A stretch of DNA of 64,000 nucleotides from Harmothoe impar (Eukaryota > Annelida > Polychaeta > Phyllodocida > Polynoidae). The stretch's first letter is position 1. Each line of letters starts with the position of its first letter. The stretch spans positions 79,136,610-79,200,609 of the forward strand of contig OX381707.1 of the NCBI GenBank assembly GCA_947462335.1, written 5' to 3'. The position numbers were made by a program, and so were the translations under genes. Below the pieces are notes generated by a model. It was not told the origin of the DNA and made no database searches. It saw nothing but the letters and a program-made list of their open reading frames with translations. This document shows, piece by piece, positions 10,201 to 21,700 of the stretch.

Positions 10201-13200
10201 CTATGAATATCTTTTAATATCAATGATAAATGGCTCTCAATGAAGCATTTAACAGCACACTTCTGACCCCCTCTGACAGTCAGAGGAACTTTATTTGCAT
10301 ACAAGTGCTATGGGACATGGGCCATAGATACTTGATATGTGTAGTTGAATGTATATATTTAATTTTCATCCACAAACATTGTGTCTCCTCTGAGTCCCTG
10401 GTGTCCTTTTCAGACATCAGACATCTTGCTATTCATTCATGACAAATTATTGAATATATGATATAACAGGTGTGAAGGAGATGTTCAATGTTAGCTGACT
10501 TAACAGTTCTAGAAGACCAAATGTCACATGAGATTTTTCCATTTATAAAAGTGTACCGGAAATAAAGAGGAGTTCCTCAATAATGTGACTGTAACAATAC
10601 AATACTCGCCAGGTGTAGTAACGTTGTGATATCATAAAACTGTGCATGGTCTATTCTACTTAGGAACATGGATCCTAGATATTTTAATTCCCCTTTTCTC
10701 CACTAGAGACAGGTCGCTCCTCTCCTCCTCTGCCTTGACATGGAAGTTTCATATATGCACCCTACCATGCTGACTGTGCTAACACCTATGGTTTCACATG
10801 TAATAACTATATATTTATTGCTCTATAGTTAGTAATTTTGGTCATTGATGTTTTTGGCAGACTATAAAGAGGCATGGTGGCATTGATATCCTTGTATCTA
10901 ACACAGCGGCTTATCCACATGTCGGTCCTATTCTGGAGGTAAGCATTTATTAACGGAAAAAAACTGATCAGCATAAACCTTCCAAAAATTGCGACTTAAT
11001 CTCTGAAGACTGTTTAGATATTACTTTGCATGTTACATGTTGGATGTTATAAAGAGAATGCAAATAATCCAGATGTCTTAACATCTTTAAGATAACCTAA
11101 TCCTAATGAGCTGGCCCAAGTTACACTTTACTCTACTAATACGCTCCTGTATATGTGTTCTTTCACCATAGTGTACAGAGTGGAAGTGGGACAAGGTAGG
11201 AACCTATTTCAGCATTATGCTTTCTCTTATCCTTTTAATGAAATGTGATGATGATAGATTTTAAGAACTTACCTAAACATGGTAATAATGCTAGCTGTAA
11301 TGTTATCAATTCCCCCAGGAGCTTTTTTACTATTGATTTTAATCAATTTTGTGTTTAATTTATGACAAATTAATCCATATTTTCAACTAAACATGATTTT
11401 TATTAACCAGAATGCCACATCACAGAACCATAAAAGTATTTTTGAAATAAAGAGAAACATATTGGAGCTCATTCTATGATGTTTCATATTTTTGTGGCTG
11501 CAGTTTATAGCAAAATAAAATCATGGAACTTGTGATTTTTTTTAGATTTTTTTTAGAGAAAAATCAAAATATTTATATTTTTCAAAATTCTGTATTTAAA
11601 AAAGTAGCTCGGGACCCCCCTATTTTTTCTAAATAATCTAAGGTACTTCTGGAAAAAAATTGGTGAAATTCTAAATTGTGAAAACCTAATGTGGCCTTCA
11701 GGGAATCCAGGTCACTCTCAACATATTTAGTTAACCAAATATGCATGTTTTTCCTTTAGTTATCAAATAAGCATTAACAGTTTATACCATCTATATCATG
11801 TTTTTGTGTATATTCAGATCTTTGACGTGAATGTAAAAGCTACATTCTTCTTTTGTAAAGAAGTAGTGCCCCACATGAAGGAAAGGGGGTAGGTAGCAAA
11901 TGTTGATAATTGTCGCCCTGATGTTTGGCTTTCTTACACTATTTCAATATACTGACATTGGACGCATTTTGACTCACACTAATTTTCACAATTATAATAA
12001 TCAATCAGTTTGAACGAATTTTGTAATGACTAATCTATAGACTGACTTAGGAAAGCATGGCAAGTATTGCTCAAAATTCTTGTTGAGTAGTATCTATAAT
12101 TGGCGCAGGGTACAGGGGCATAGGGGGTCAAGCGTTGGTGGTTTGTGTAGACTGTCAGTCTTTTCAGTCGGTTCAGTTTTTCAACTCAGTAGGTAGAGCA
12201 GCTGTTAGAGAATCCTGTTACTAGAAGATTGATGAGTTTCAAATCCAACTGTAGTGCAAACCTGTTTTGGTCACCGGTATACAATAACGTCATCCTTTGA
12301 GTACAACATAATGCACTAATGCTTAATGTTTTCGTCATGCTTTTGTCAGTGCTATATTCAAGCATCATTCTGACCATCTGGGGTTGAGACGATCCCAAAG
12401 GGTCGTCATGATGCACCAATGCAGCACCGGTGAGTTACTTACCTGGCTGCATTGATGCATCATGACGACAAATGTCATCTTTTGGTGACAAGGTTAAGCA
12501 AGTGTCAGCACAGTACCCAGCAATTGGAAGAAGTGTATTACTACAGATGTATCCGCCTGTACTCCTAAATGCCAAACGATTTGGAATAGATGTTTAGTAT
12601 GTGATGGAATTATGACCTGAACTATGTCCGTGTGAGTCTTGCAATCTTCATTGCCTACGTTGTTTTGTCCTGTATTTGCTGTGTAGTGATATATGAAGTA
12701 TTACTATTTGATTGTATTTTGATGTGTGTGATGTATTGGTATGCTACTGAGATTATTGTACTTTGAAGCTGGGATATTATTATATTATAATTATTACTCC
12801 GCCAGATGACACGATATTGAAAGGCGCAACTTGTTGTGTATACTTTTGTGTCAATAAATTTTTCAAAAACTCAAAAAAAACACTCAAACTCCTGTGCCTC
12901 AACAGCTTATCTCTTACCATGTTGTACATCAACTTCCAGTGGTGGATCCATTGTTCTGGTCTCAACAATTTTAGGATATATCCCCAATGTTCAGGTAGGG
13001 AATGATTCTATATATGTGAGGGGTGCATAAGGCTGGTTTTCCCTTGGACGGTCATATATATATAGAGAGAGAGAAAGAGCTGCAAGCTAAAGTGGCCGAG
13101 GTGACGGTTACTGCCCTAAACATTAGTACATCCGATGTGTGGGACAAAAAAATCGGTTTCCCTAAAAATGGAGTCAGAATGTTCAAAAACAATAAAATTG

Positions 13201-15069
13201 ACTTCCTATCTATTCCATTTCACCTTATTCCCTCTGGTTTTGCTCTAATTAGATTTTATTGCCCAAAATACGGTCATTTTGGAGTAAAAGAGTGCACCCT
13301 TTTGTTCCCCAAATTGAGAATACACTAGAAAAGCCCATGTTTGAGGGATATTGGATCCCATTGTGACCTATTAACACCCAATGATAACACCTAATTGACC
13401 TCTATTCTCTAAATACCTACTTTAAGCCATTTATCACTCAGCCAGTGGCTATCGTGCAAAATCTGCACGTGCAGTAGCCACCATCAAGAGCATTTATATA
13501 TATTCTATTTGCATTTATGTATTCTATTTGCATTTATGTATTATGTAAAAGCGTTTTCCAAGCCCATAGAATACAGTCACATTGTATATAATGGAGGGCA
13601 TTGATACTAGTTCTCACATCACAATGTAGCTTCATTAATTCTTGATGTTATTTACTATAGGAGATATTACCATATGCAGTCAGTAAGACGGCCATGTTGG
13701 CGCTGGTTAAGGCGCTTACACCAGAATGTGCCACCATGAACATACGCGTGAATGGAATAGCTCCCAGGCTATTTGACACACGGTTCAGTAACATGGTAAG
13801 TGCTTATAATACATTAGCAGTTGATCCAAAAGCTTTATTTTCTTACAAATGCTGCATGAAACAAAAAAAAACGCTTACATTGAGTGGTTGAAAACTTTGC
13901 AAAGAAACCAGTTTTAGAGGGTATTTCAAAACGGATACGTCAATCCTCATAATACGATTTTCGTCAAAAGTACAATATTTCCCATTGACAAAGGTCTCAA
14001 TAAATGATATTTGAAATGTTTTTGTATAGATTTCAATAGAAATTCTTGTGAAATACTTTTTACTAGGGGTTGTCAAACAGGTTTTGTCAAGGTCACCATT
14101 TGCCAAGACCATGTCAGTTGTTCTTAAAGACCCTCCAGAATTCTTTATCACTAGGCCAAAAAAAAAGAGGTTTGTTTGAGGTCACCCGACCAGCCCTATC
14201 TATTCAGGGCCAACCCTACGTTTTTTATGCAATTTTGAAGAAATGTTTATATTTTTACACTTTTTGGGGGTCAATTTTAGGTTTACAAAAATTTTGAAAA
14301 ATTCTTTTAATTTTTACACTTTTTTGGGTCAGTTTAAGAGGTAAAGTAAAAAATAAAAAAATCCGACCTGCCAACCCTAGAGTTTCTTCGCATGATACCT
14401 GAAACAAACCTTTATTTTAATTTGGCCTATTACCATTCGTCATACAGCTGGCCTCTGATGCTGACCATGTCAAGAGGCTGCTGTCCTTTATTCCCTTGGG
14501 AAGGTAAACATTTCTGATATTAAGCTTTTAAATAACCCATCCTTTGAAATCATATAACATATAGTTCTACTTAGGGAGGATTACATCATTTTACGAGACA
14601 CTTTATGACTATTTTCATCAATCATATACTGTGAATGTAGTTATATTCACGGGTGTACTTTTTCGCGGAGGTGGCAAAAAAAAAAAGTCACTACTACTTT
14701 AACTCGCGGACAACCAGTGCAAGTAACAGAATTATAAATTCGCTGCTCTTTAATATCCGTGAATATAGCAAAAACATATACACAGTGAGATAAGTTACGA
14801 CCACAGTAAATGTACATTTCTACACATAACATGGCTATGATGGATCATTTACCCTTTAAACCCCTCATAGGGCTTACTACCTTAATGTACTATTTCTGTT
14901 CTTATCATTACACATAAACACATGCCTGGTTAGTGTAGTCTAAATCTTTACCAGGCTGGGCAGACCCGAGGACTGTGCAGGGATCGTGTCGTTTCTGGTG
15001 TCGGGCGATGCCAGTAGTGTCACAGGGGAGAACATTGTGTTGGGAGGCGGTGCATATTCCCGGCTATAA
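7192..15069 (+). CDS. DHRS4: DHRS4-like peroxisomal short-chain dehydrogenase/reductase, multi-exon
   Basis: Exons are 7192-7232 (tentative first), 7335-7380, 7738-7869, 10861-10938, 11172-11195, 11818-11888, 12940-12994, 13661-13795, 14448-14503 and 14955-15069, all with GT-AG borders and matching phases. The joined frame is 250 codons; family members are about 260-280. Exon 2 gives the GIGFSIAR nucleotide-binding turn. Exon 3 gives VVVSSRRQENVD, whose Ser-Arg-Arg fits NADP(H) preference. Active-site residues are Asn112, the Ser139-Thr140 position (Ser-Ser in relatives), Tyr154 and Lys158 (YAVSK). The C-terminus is Ser-Arg-Leu, a PTS1 peroxisomal signal as in DHRS4. Known relatives reduce carbonyls such as retinal and diketones with NADPH. 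The first beta strand of the Rossmann fold is not encoded by the tentative exon 1. The true start may be upstream, or this copy may be N-terminally altered. Confidence 0.88.
7421..7737. repeat. Diverged CACTGTAAAAA-type repeat in DHRS4 intron
   Basis: The intron between exons 7335-7380 and 7738-7869 contains TACACTGTAAAAATATT at 7421. It then holds many GTAAAATC, GATTCAC-like and ACAGTG motifs. The element at 35997-36842 has the same terminus and composition, so this is probably a diverged relative. Its right boundary is not clear. Confidence 0.4.
7905..8520. repeat. Palindromic TGCAGCAC repeat split by a MITE
   Basis: 7905-8026 and 8420-8520 are the two halves of the dispersed repeat also seen at 12290-12490. 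Shared motifs are CAGTGCTGCATTCAAGCA and CCAAAGGGTC, then CCAATGCAGCAC, then TGCATTGGTGTATCAT, ending with AATGTCATCTTTTAG. The 8027-8419 MITE interrupts it. Related copies are near 2889, 3225, 24652, 26263, 43575 and 62636. Confidence 0.6.
8027..8419. mobile_element. 393-bp MITE with long TIRs in DHRS4 intron
   Basis: The left end GGCTCAGTCTCACAACTTTG continues through TAACAATTGGAT and TCTTTGACCGGGTGACGTC. It is mirrored at 8345-8419. The arms are about 65 bp with few mismatches. The interior is AT-rich and non-coding. It interrupts the palindromic repeat at 7905-8520. No target duplication is clear. Confidence 0.75.
9145..10732. mobile_element. 1.6-kb non-autonomous transposon with 9-bp target duplication
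   Basis: The ends CAGAGGAGGAGAGAAGCGACC and, reverse-complemented from the right, CAGAGGAGGAGAGGAGCGACC form TIRs of about 40 bp. Both sides carry the direct repeat CCTTGACAT (9136-9144 and 10733-10741). A 9-bp duplication suggests the Mutator/MULE group; CAG ends would also suit hAT, which duplicates 8 bp. Subterminally there are repeated CACCTTAAGTCGGACA-type boxes, at about 9220, 9571 and 9590 and inverted at about 10109 and 10143. These are candidate transposase-binding repeats. No transposase ORF is present. It lies in the intron between DHRS4 exons 7738-7869 and 10861-10938. Confidence 0.8.
12290..12490. repeat. Dispersed palindromic repeat (CGTCATGATGCACCAATGCAGC family)
   Basis: This is an uninterrupted copy in a DHRS4 intron. 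The stem TCATGATGCACCAATGCAG at about 12406-12426 faces CTGCATTGATGCATCATGA at about 12453-12472. Outer motifs are ACGTCATCCTTT and AATGTCATCTTTTGG. The family recurs at least six times in the window. It has no ORF and no poly(A) tail, so it looks like a foldback or MITE-type repeat. Confidence 0.6.
12600..12880 (+). mobile_element. 3' tail of a poly(A) retroposon, with AATAAA, in DHRS4 intron
   Basis: The segment matches 55085-55345 by eye. Shared motifs include TATGACCTGAACTATGT, TTGCCTAC, TATTGAAAGGCGCAAC, TTGTTGTGTATA and GTGTCAATAAA, followed by an A-rich tail. This is the form of a non-LTR retrotransposon or retroposed transcript 3' end. No coding part is visible. AATAAA is at 12853-12858, on the sense strand of DHRS4 and about 80 bp before exon 12940. 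Confidence 0.6.
14154..14427. mobile_element. TA-flanked MITE abutting a DHRS4 splice acceptor
   Basis: The left end is GGCCAAAAAAAAAGAGGTTTG with TTTGAGGTCA. The right end, reverse-complemented, is GGCCAAATTAAAATAAAGG with TTTGTTTCAGGTATCA. TA flanks both ends (14152-14153 and 14428-14429). Its right end is 20 bp from exon 14448-14503. The same terminus occurs in the 1412-2105 element. The internal motifs CCAACCCTA and CCGACC are shared with short fragments near 1180, 23780, 41390 and 61690. Confidence 0.7.
14642..14767. mobile_element. Small MITE with TATATTCACGG ends
   Basis: TATATTCACGG at 14642-14652 faces CCGTGAATATA at 14757-14767. Inner motifs such as CTCGCGGA and AATTCGC resemble subterminal repeats. 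It lies in the last DHRS4 intron. The arms are only 11 bp, so confidence is moderate. Confidence 0.5.
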
Positions 15070-15376
15070 TACCTATACCTATAGACTATAAAAGCTGGAG
15101 GTGATGCCTACTCCTGAATGAAAAGGTATTGAAGAGCATCAAAGACTACCTGTGAAATATGCAGACGTTATGTACCTGCCTATAGCTGACTCTGATTAGG
15201 AAACAAAGAGCATCAGCGTATTACCAGAGTGTAATATCATATGCATACTTGCCGTACAAAATTTGGTCTTCATTGCTGTTTATACCACACCTAGGTGGAA
15301 AGACAAAGGAAAACGGCCTCTCTGTAGTTTACGTACAAAGCAACCAATGCTGGTGACAGAGTGGTGAGGCACAAGT

Positions 15377-15510
15377 TAGTTAAACCACCCCATGACCCCT
15401 GTACTGAGGACAATGGCTTGGTAATGGCTAAGCACACTCGTCTGCGACTCGTGATCAGACTAGACTGCGCCATTATCCTCAGGTACAGGGGTCTAGGGGT
15501 GGTTTAACTA
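15377..15510. mobile_element. 134-bp palindromic MITE downstream of DHRS4
   Basis: TAGTTAAACCACCCC followed by TGACCCCTGTACTGAGGACAATGG faces its near complement at 15471-15510. The arms are about 40 bp with few mismatches and the loop is about 50 bp. It sits about 300 bp after the DHRS4 stop codon, so it may fall in the 3' UTR. Confidence 0.7.
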
Positions 15511-15796
15511 CTATGTATACGAGGGAGTCATTGATTTCTGAGACAAAGCTCTAACACCTCCATACTGCCCCCTACCCTATTATACTAGAACCAGTCTTCA
15601 CCCCGGCACCCTTTAATGGTCAAGGTAATATTGATTGTCATTATTAACAAATCATAGTGTATAAGTGCACCATTTTGACCCTCTTGGGATGAATCTATCA
15701 CTCATGTAGTGTTGGCATAAAACATAGATGCCATATGTTTGAAACAATGAGAGTTTGTCATACTTGTTAATACTGGATGTGTACTAATAGATAGTA

Positions 15797-15802
15797 AATA
15801 AA
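15797..15802 (+). promoter_or_regulatory. Candidate poly(A) signal for the DHRS4-like gene
   Basis: This AATAAA lies about 730 bp after the stop at 15069. I did not find a nearer canonical hexamer. The assignment is positional only. Confidence 0.3.
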
Positions 15803-18230
15803 TTCTATATAACTAACCAAATATATATGTTATTTCTTACTACATTGAATTCATTACAACTGTAACCACAGAATGGTTTCATCGGCAGGTATACTTAGAA
15901 TGGATATGTTCATGGCAACACCTGGATAATATACAAATAACAATGAATAGACATTCACTGGTCTAATTGAGTACTTAATGGCTCGTATGCAATCATCATT
16001 TAACATTTAAAAATTGCATTTTGTCATTAAATAGCATAAGTAACTTTCAGTGCATTAAATTAACATGACACTGTAGGGCATCATATAACACACTCTAAGG
16101 CTTAACCTGTATGACCTGCATATAGCTCATGAAAGAAGACCACCAATGGCACATACATCTCCTATATCCTTTATAGTCCAGATCCACTTCAGGATACCAC
16201 CACATGTCACCCCCTTGCACAACACTGCATGTAAAGTAGGGCTCATCCCATAGACACTGAGCCAGACAGCAGAGCCTGGTGGGGGCAGCTGCAGACAGGA
16301 CGGTAAGACTAGGGGCCATGGGGGCTGCCCTATTGGAAGTAAGGGGAGACAGTAGGGGTGAGTGAGGGCAAGGCACAGATTTTTTATTTAAAGTGTTTTA
16401 TTGGGTTGAACAATAACAAATACATAATAAAATGAAATGAAATTAACCTACCACATGCACATTGCATTACTTACGCTAGGACCCCTTGACTGTTCAGTAT
16501 GTGAATAGCTTTAAAGAACACGGTATGGCGGACTACAGTGTTAATTATGTCCCTTATCATCATGAATGAAAACATAGTTTCACTAAATAATTATTGCAGT
16601 TACATGTATTTTGATGAGATGAGATGAGTAATGAATAGAAAAGATGTACCTATATCAATGGTGGCGAACATGCCAACAATATGTATGTCTAAATAAAGAG
16701 ATGCTGGTTTACATAAAACACGAGTTGTAATTTTTCTTAATAGCTATTTTGAAAGCACTGAGACCTTCTATCTCTGTATAGACAGGTTTCAATTGGTTCC
16801 ATCTACATATTGCTCTATAGTATGCACTGCGTAATACAATAGGTTTCAGTGACCTTGGATTGGGAGGGTATGTTTGTGAGAGGGCAATAGGCAGTGGCCA
16901 TTGAATAGAGGGGTGGGCCAGGAGATTTGGGCAGAGGGCAATGGGCAGGGGCAATGGTAAGGGGGCAGGCACAGAAAGAGGTAGGCAAGAATAAAAGTGA
17001 GGGGTAAGGAAAAGAATACACAAAGCAGAGTAGCTGTCTGCAAACACTATTCATACAAAGCAGCAGAGCTTGGAGCAGAGAGGCAAATAGACAGATACAT
17101 GGAATCAGTAGGATAGGGTTAACAATGGAGGAAGCTATGGAGGTGGGAAGGGGAGGGAGGGGAGACGAAGAGATGAAAGTCCAAAGGGAGTGAAATTGGG
17201 ACAAGTGAGGAATGAGAAAGAAACTAGGTTGAGCTAGGTGTGCAATCTGGAAGTTTGGGACTGCTGAGGGTTGGACATGAAGGAATGAGAAGATGGGGGG
17301 CAAACATCCATAGGGGGATGGTCCAATGGACGTGCCAACATTTTCCTCACTGTCTAAACAGTTCTTGAGCTATGCAATGTTTCTGCCTCAAACTGAAAGC
17401 TCATGTCATTCTTATGAAACATTAGTCTGTTAAGGGAACACTAAAATTTACATAAAAGGTGTTATGCGCTTCACTGAACTTGTGAAAATGCAGAGGTACA
17501 GAGATTAAAGAGGTATTGAATGCAAAGCTAGTAAAACTCATTGGGCATGAAAAGTTTGATTTTGGATAGAAGTCCTGTGTGAGATCCTTGCTTGATGACT
17601 TATCCAATCTTGTCTTCACCTGTTACTGAGAAGTAGGATAGAGGAAAGCCATCAGCAGGCGGAGTCAGGCCTTTGCGTGTTTTTCCCCCTGATTTCTGGC
17701 TGGCCTTTCAGCTACAGTGACAGCTAGGGTGTGTGGTGCATGGGGTGAGGGTGCTATGGAAAGGTCAGGTGGGATTTGACACTGGTGGACTGGGGGGGGG
17801 GGGGGTAGGGAGTGGACAAAAGGATAGCACAAGGAGAGATCAAATGAGTGTTGATGTGTATGTGCTGACAGAGAAAAAAGCAGAGATTAAAAGAGATATG
17901 AATAGAGACAGACCAAGAGGCAAATGCTTAGTTATATTAGGGGCCTTCCATAAAGTATGTACGCATTTTTTTCCAGAAAATAACCCCCCCCACCCCCCAT
18001 GTTGCAATATGTACGCATTAGGGTGACCCCCCCCCCCCCCCTAAATCATTTGAGGAACCGACCCCCCCCCCCCTCCATTTTTTCACTGAAGATCAATGGT
18101 GTACTCCTCTCCTGCAGGTGGGTTTTTGCGTGGAGCATACATTTTTTACACCCCTCCTCCTGGTCAAGGGGTCAAACTTTCTAACCCCCCCTTCCTATGG
18201 GTCAACAATGGGCTCATGTGGGCCCCTTAA

Positions 18231-18385
18231 AGGGGGGCTAGCACGGATGCTAGCAAAGATGGATACCTGTCCATAAAGTGCAGCAAAACAACCGGGAACT
18301 AGCAGACCTTTAGCGACGCCCTGATTGGTCAATCGGTGGTCACGTGACTTGCTAAGGCGGGTAGTCCTAGCGGTGCTAGCCCCCT
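18231..18385. mobile_element. 155-bp MITE with TTAA target site
   Basis: AGGGGGGCTAGCAC faces GTGCTAGCCCCCT. TTAA flanks both ends (18227-18230 and 18386-18389). A TTAA duplication is the piggyBac signature, although the terminal bases are not the usual CCC. It is nested in the 17940-19514 element. Confidence 0.65.
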
Positions 18386-18479
18386 TTAAAGCAGAGTAAC
18401 ATGCAGGCAAAATTGTCCGGACCCCCCCTCATGACTCATATGGGTAAGTCCATCTATATTCAACCAAAATTAGGGAAAT

Positions 18480-18720
18480 CTCCCCGGGTGACCATCTCAG
18501 ATTCTATTCTCAATAAGTGGGATGATAGCCTAATTTATTCTAAATATCATCTATAAATATGGGCTACAAATTCTTTGATGAGCCCATCCCCCTTCACTTA
18601 ATGGGATGCTATTTATAAACCAATCAGAATTTGGAGCCTCTATCTACAGATGATACTCATTGGGCTATTGGGCTATTATCAAACTGAGTGAGGATGAAAT
18701 CTGAGATGGTCACCTGGGAG
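18480..18720. mobile_element. ~240-bp palindromic MITE
   Basis: CTCCCCGGGTGACCATCTCAG at about 18480 faces CTGAGATGGTCACCTGGGAG at about 18701. The imperfect symmetry extends inward about 50 bp through GATGATAGCC and its partner. The boundary and target duplication are unclear. It is nested in the 17940-19514 element. Confidence 0.6.
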
Positions 18721-21700
18721 CCGTTACTCAGATACAAATGGACTCAGCCATATAGGGCAACCTGTTATTTTTTTTTGTCAAAACATTTGGAAGAGGTATA
18801 AGCAGTTTGTCATAATCATACATCTAATACAACTGCAGTATACAATGGGTTATAAAATGTGGGTTAGTTTTTAGGATGTTTTTGTTCCCAGAAAATCAAA
18901 AAGTCCCTCTGTACCCCCAGTGGGCACAGTACCGCCTTAGATTAGTTTTTGATTTATTTGGCCTGCCAAACTAATTTAGATGAAACGCAGTCTGAAGATT
19001 CCAAAAATGTGAAATCGCCATTTCCTCATGTTGATCCCTCTGTGGATGGAGGACCAATCAGAAGCCTAGAATTCAGATCGGCATGGATACCACCCTTCTG
19101 TCAACAAGCTCAGAGCCACTCACTTGGCCCTGATCGGTCAATACAGGCCACATGTTTAGCCACTAGGGTAGTTCACTATGAATTTTTCCCAGTAACTGCT
19201 TAAAACACAGGTATCCCATCCAAACTTCTTGTTTGGGCCATCAAGAATGCTTAACAACTATAAGTGAGATATTGCAGCATAGAACAATCTTTTGCCTACC
19301 TCCCCCAAAAAATAAATTAAGTCAGTTTCATCCACAAAAAAAACAATTTTTGGATTGCCCTTATGACCTTCCAAAAAGTGAAAATGTGTACACAAAGAGT
19401 ATGCTAAAATGGCTCGCGAACCCCCCCCACCCCTGTTTTCATGTACGCTTTTACATGCATTTGCCCTGACCCCCCCACCCCCCCTGGGTGCGTACATACT
19501 TAATGGAAGGCCCCTTACACAGCTTGCATAGGATTTATGAATAAGTCCATACAGACATAGTTATTCTTTTAATCATATTTTTTCTGACTACATATTTTAC
19601 TCCAGTTCAATGCTCACTAGATATCTATATTCACTTATTTTTTCAATATCACTACTTTCACGGACTCGCCTTTTTTTTCTAAATAGGATAATCGCGCATC
19701 TTTACCACTTGGACCCCCTCCCAAAACGAGGTTACTGCTCTAGAAAGCGGAAACGCATATCCTTAAGCATTGGGAGCGAACTTTCTGGGACCTAAACAAA
19801 TAATTTATGGCTCCCCGACCCTAATAGGGCTATGCACAAGTAGTTGTAAGTGGGTTCTTGAGCATACCGGGTGTTTCTTGACATTTTGAGCCCAACTAGC
19901 CTTACTACTGGTACCGTAAAATGATTGCAGCGCCCCCCTTGTGTGAAGGTGGTGTACATACCTAATTTTTGACCACAGAGGAATTGACACCTCCTGCAGA
20001 CTGATCCATAAACTAGTCTACCAACTCACCATTATCTAACTAGTTCTTGACGTTTTTATTGTCAACATAGTGCGTTTATACAGTGTCCACTCACTTCTAT
20101 GAGAAGATTGCCATCGGTAAGGCAGCAAACACTTGGGGAGACTGGGGAACATTGAACATCTTTGGCATCTTTTTTTTTCCTGATCTTATTTCAGGCACAA
20201 GAGCCTTAATTTTCTATCAAGAAATTACCTCGTACCATTTCAATATGAGAGGGCCTATGACAAGGAAAGTGTGGTTAAGTTTGGCATCGTAGATAAGATT
20301 GATGTCATTCAAATTACATGAAACACCCAGGCGTAAATCAGGTTCTATTCATGTACATATACATCGACCTCCATAGAGATCCTTCTCTTTAGTGTTGTGT
20401 GACCAATATCAACAAGCAATATGGTCTATGGAAAATGTGGGTTTCATGTTGAGCTTGAATATACATATGGATATATATGAATAAAAGAAAGTCAAAGATT
20501 AGGCCTCAATATTTAAATAGAACACAGGATAACAGAACACAAACAACTGGGACTTGTGTCAACCCTGAACCCTGACTCTTCCTATGTATTATGTACCAGT
20601 ATGGAACTATTGACAATGATGAAGTCCCCAGAGATGTGGACTAGAAACCATACAGATATGAGACTATTGGAACCCTGATGTGGGTTGTGTTACCCCCAAG
20701 AGATGGGTTTTAGATACCGTAAATATATGTAGTTGTTTGCTCCCTGATGGTGTCAAGGGCACCAAGGTTCAGTCAGGCCACAGTGGGTTGGATTTTTCTC
20801 ATCATGAATCCTATAGCACTAACACTCACAGCTTAACAAGGGCCTCGACATAGAAATGGCATCCTTTTTATCGTTAATGCATGATGTATATGTACTATGC
20901 AGGTGTATTCAAAGATTAAATGGAGGATTTCGCTGCCACAAACTGGCTATACCGACCATTCTGATATGTGAATCATGGCAAATTATGAGATTGTTTTGTG
21001 GATATTGCCATCAGAACACAGTTGTAAACTGAGGGTGAAGGGGGCCACCCCCTGGGAGCCCTAGTCTCTGGGAACGACCAGGGGAGACTCTATCAATAAA
21101 TAACTGTGCTTTGCAGTGCTGACATGGGAATAAAACAAGATTAAGATACAGAACCAAGTACGAGTCTACTTCTTATTTGGTGGCTGCTGGTATCATAGAC
21201 AACATACAGCAAAGGCAGTTCCACATACTCACATGCTTACATGATATGTCTTGAAGTCCCTGAACTCAATCAAATATGTTCAGGGTATGTGGGACAAGAT
21301 AAAAGGATTGACACTGATCAGTACAAATCTTGATTACAACTAATGTGACAACAACAAAACAATTTTTGGGACAGCATGGTGATGTTATGCGTTGTGATAT
21401 TATGTTGCACAGCATTAGTGTATCAAATGATTATTATGCCATCAGGCTTCATCCTATACTTTAAGGATTAAATGCTGTGACCTGAGTATATCTCATAAAA
21501 GCAGACTACTGTTAGCAGGTACATCTCCTATATCCATCACAACCGCGAGATATCGTTAATTCACTGTCCTGCCGCGTGCCACCTCCAGGCCCAGCAAGGC
21601 ATACTTAGTAGACGTCTCCCCATAGGCACTGAGTCATATGGCAGGCACTGATGTGAAGATGTGCGGGCAGCAGGGGAGGGGACAGTGGGGAATGTGAACA

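Larger units (their letters stand above)
17940..19514. mobile_element. Harbinger-like non-autonomous element with 27-bp TIRs, TTA target site
   Basis: The left end GGGGCCTTCCATAAAGTATG continues with TACGCA. The right end, reverse-complemented, is GGGGCCTTCCATTAAGTATG, then TACGCA. One mismatch separates the arms. TTA flanks both sides (17937-17939 and 19515-19517), as in PIF/Harbinger. The interior has C-runs and repeated TGTACGC motifs but no transposase. Two smaller MITEs are nested inside (18231-18385 and 18480-18720). The insertion is absent from units B and C. Confidence 0.8.

Noticed and set aside
16709..17303. Overlapping minus-strand ORFs up to 162 codons
   Set aside because: They come from a purine-rich low-complexity strand (GGGCAGGGG-type). 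They are not preserved in units B and C and have no domain.
20083..20292. Possible exon in the A-specific block
   Set aside because: It has an acceptor-like TTTCAG inside but no recognisable domain and no consistent exon borders.
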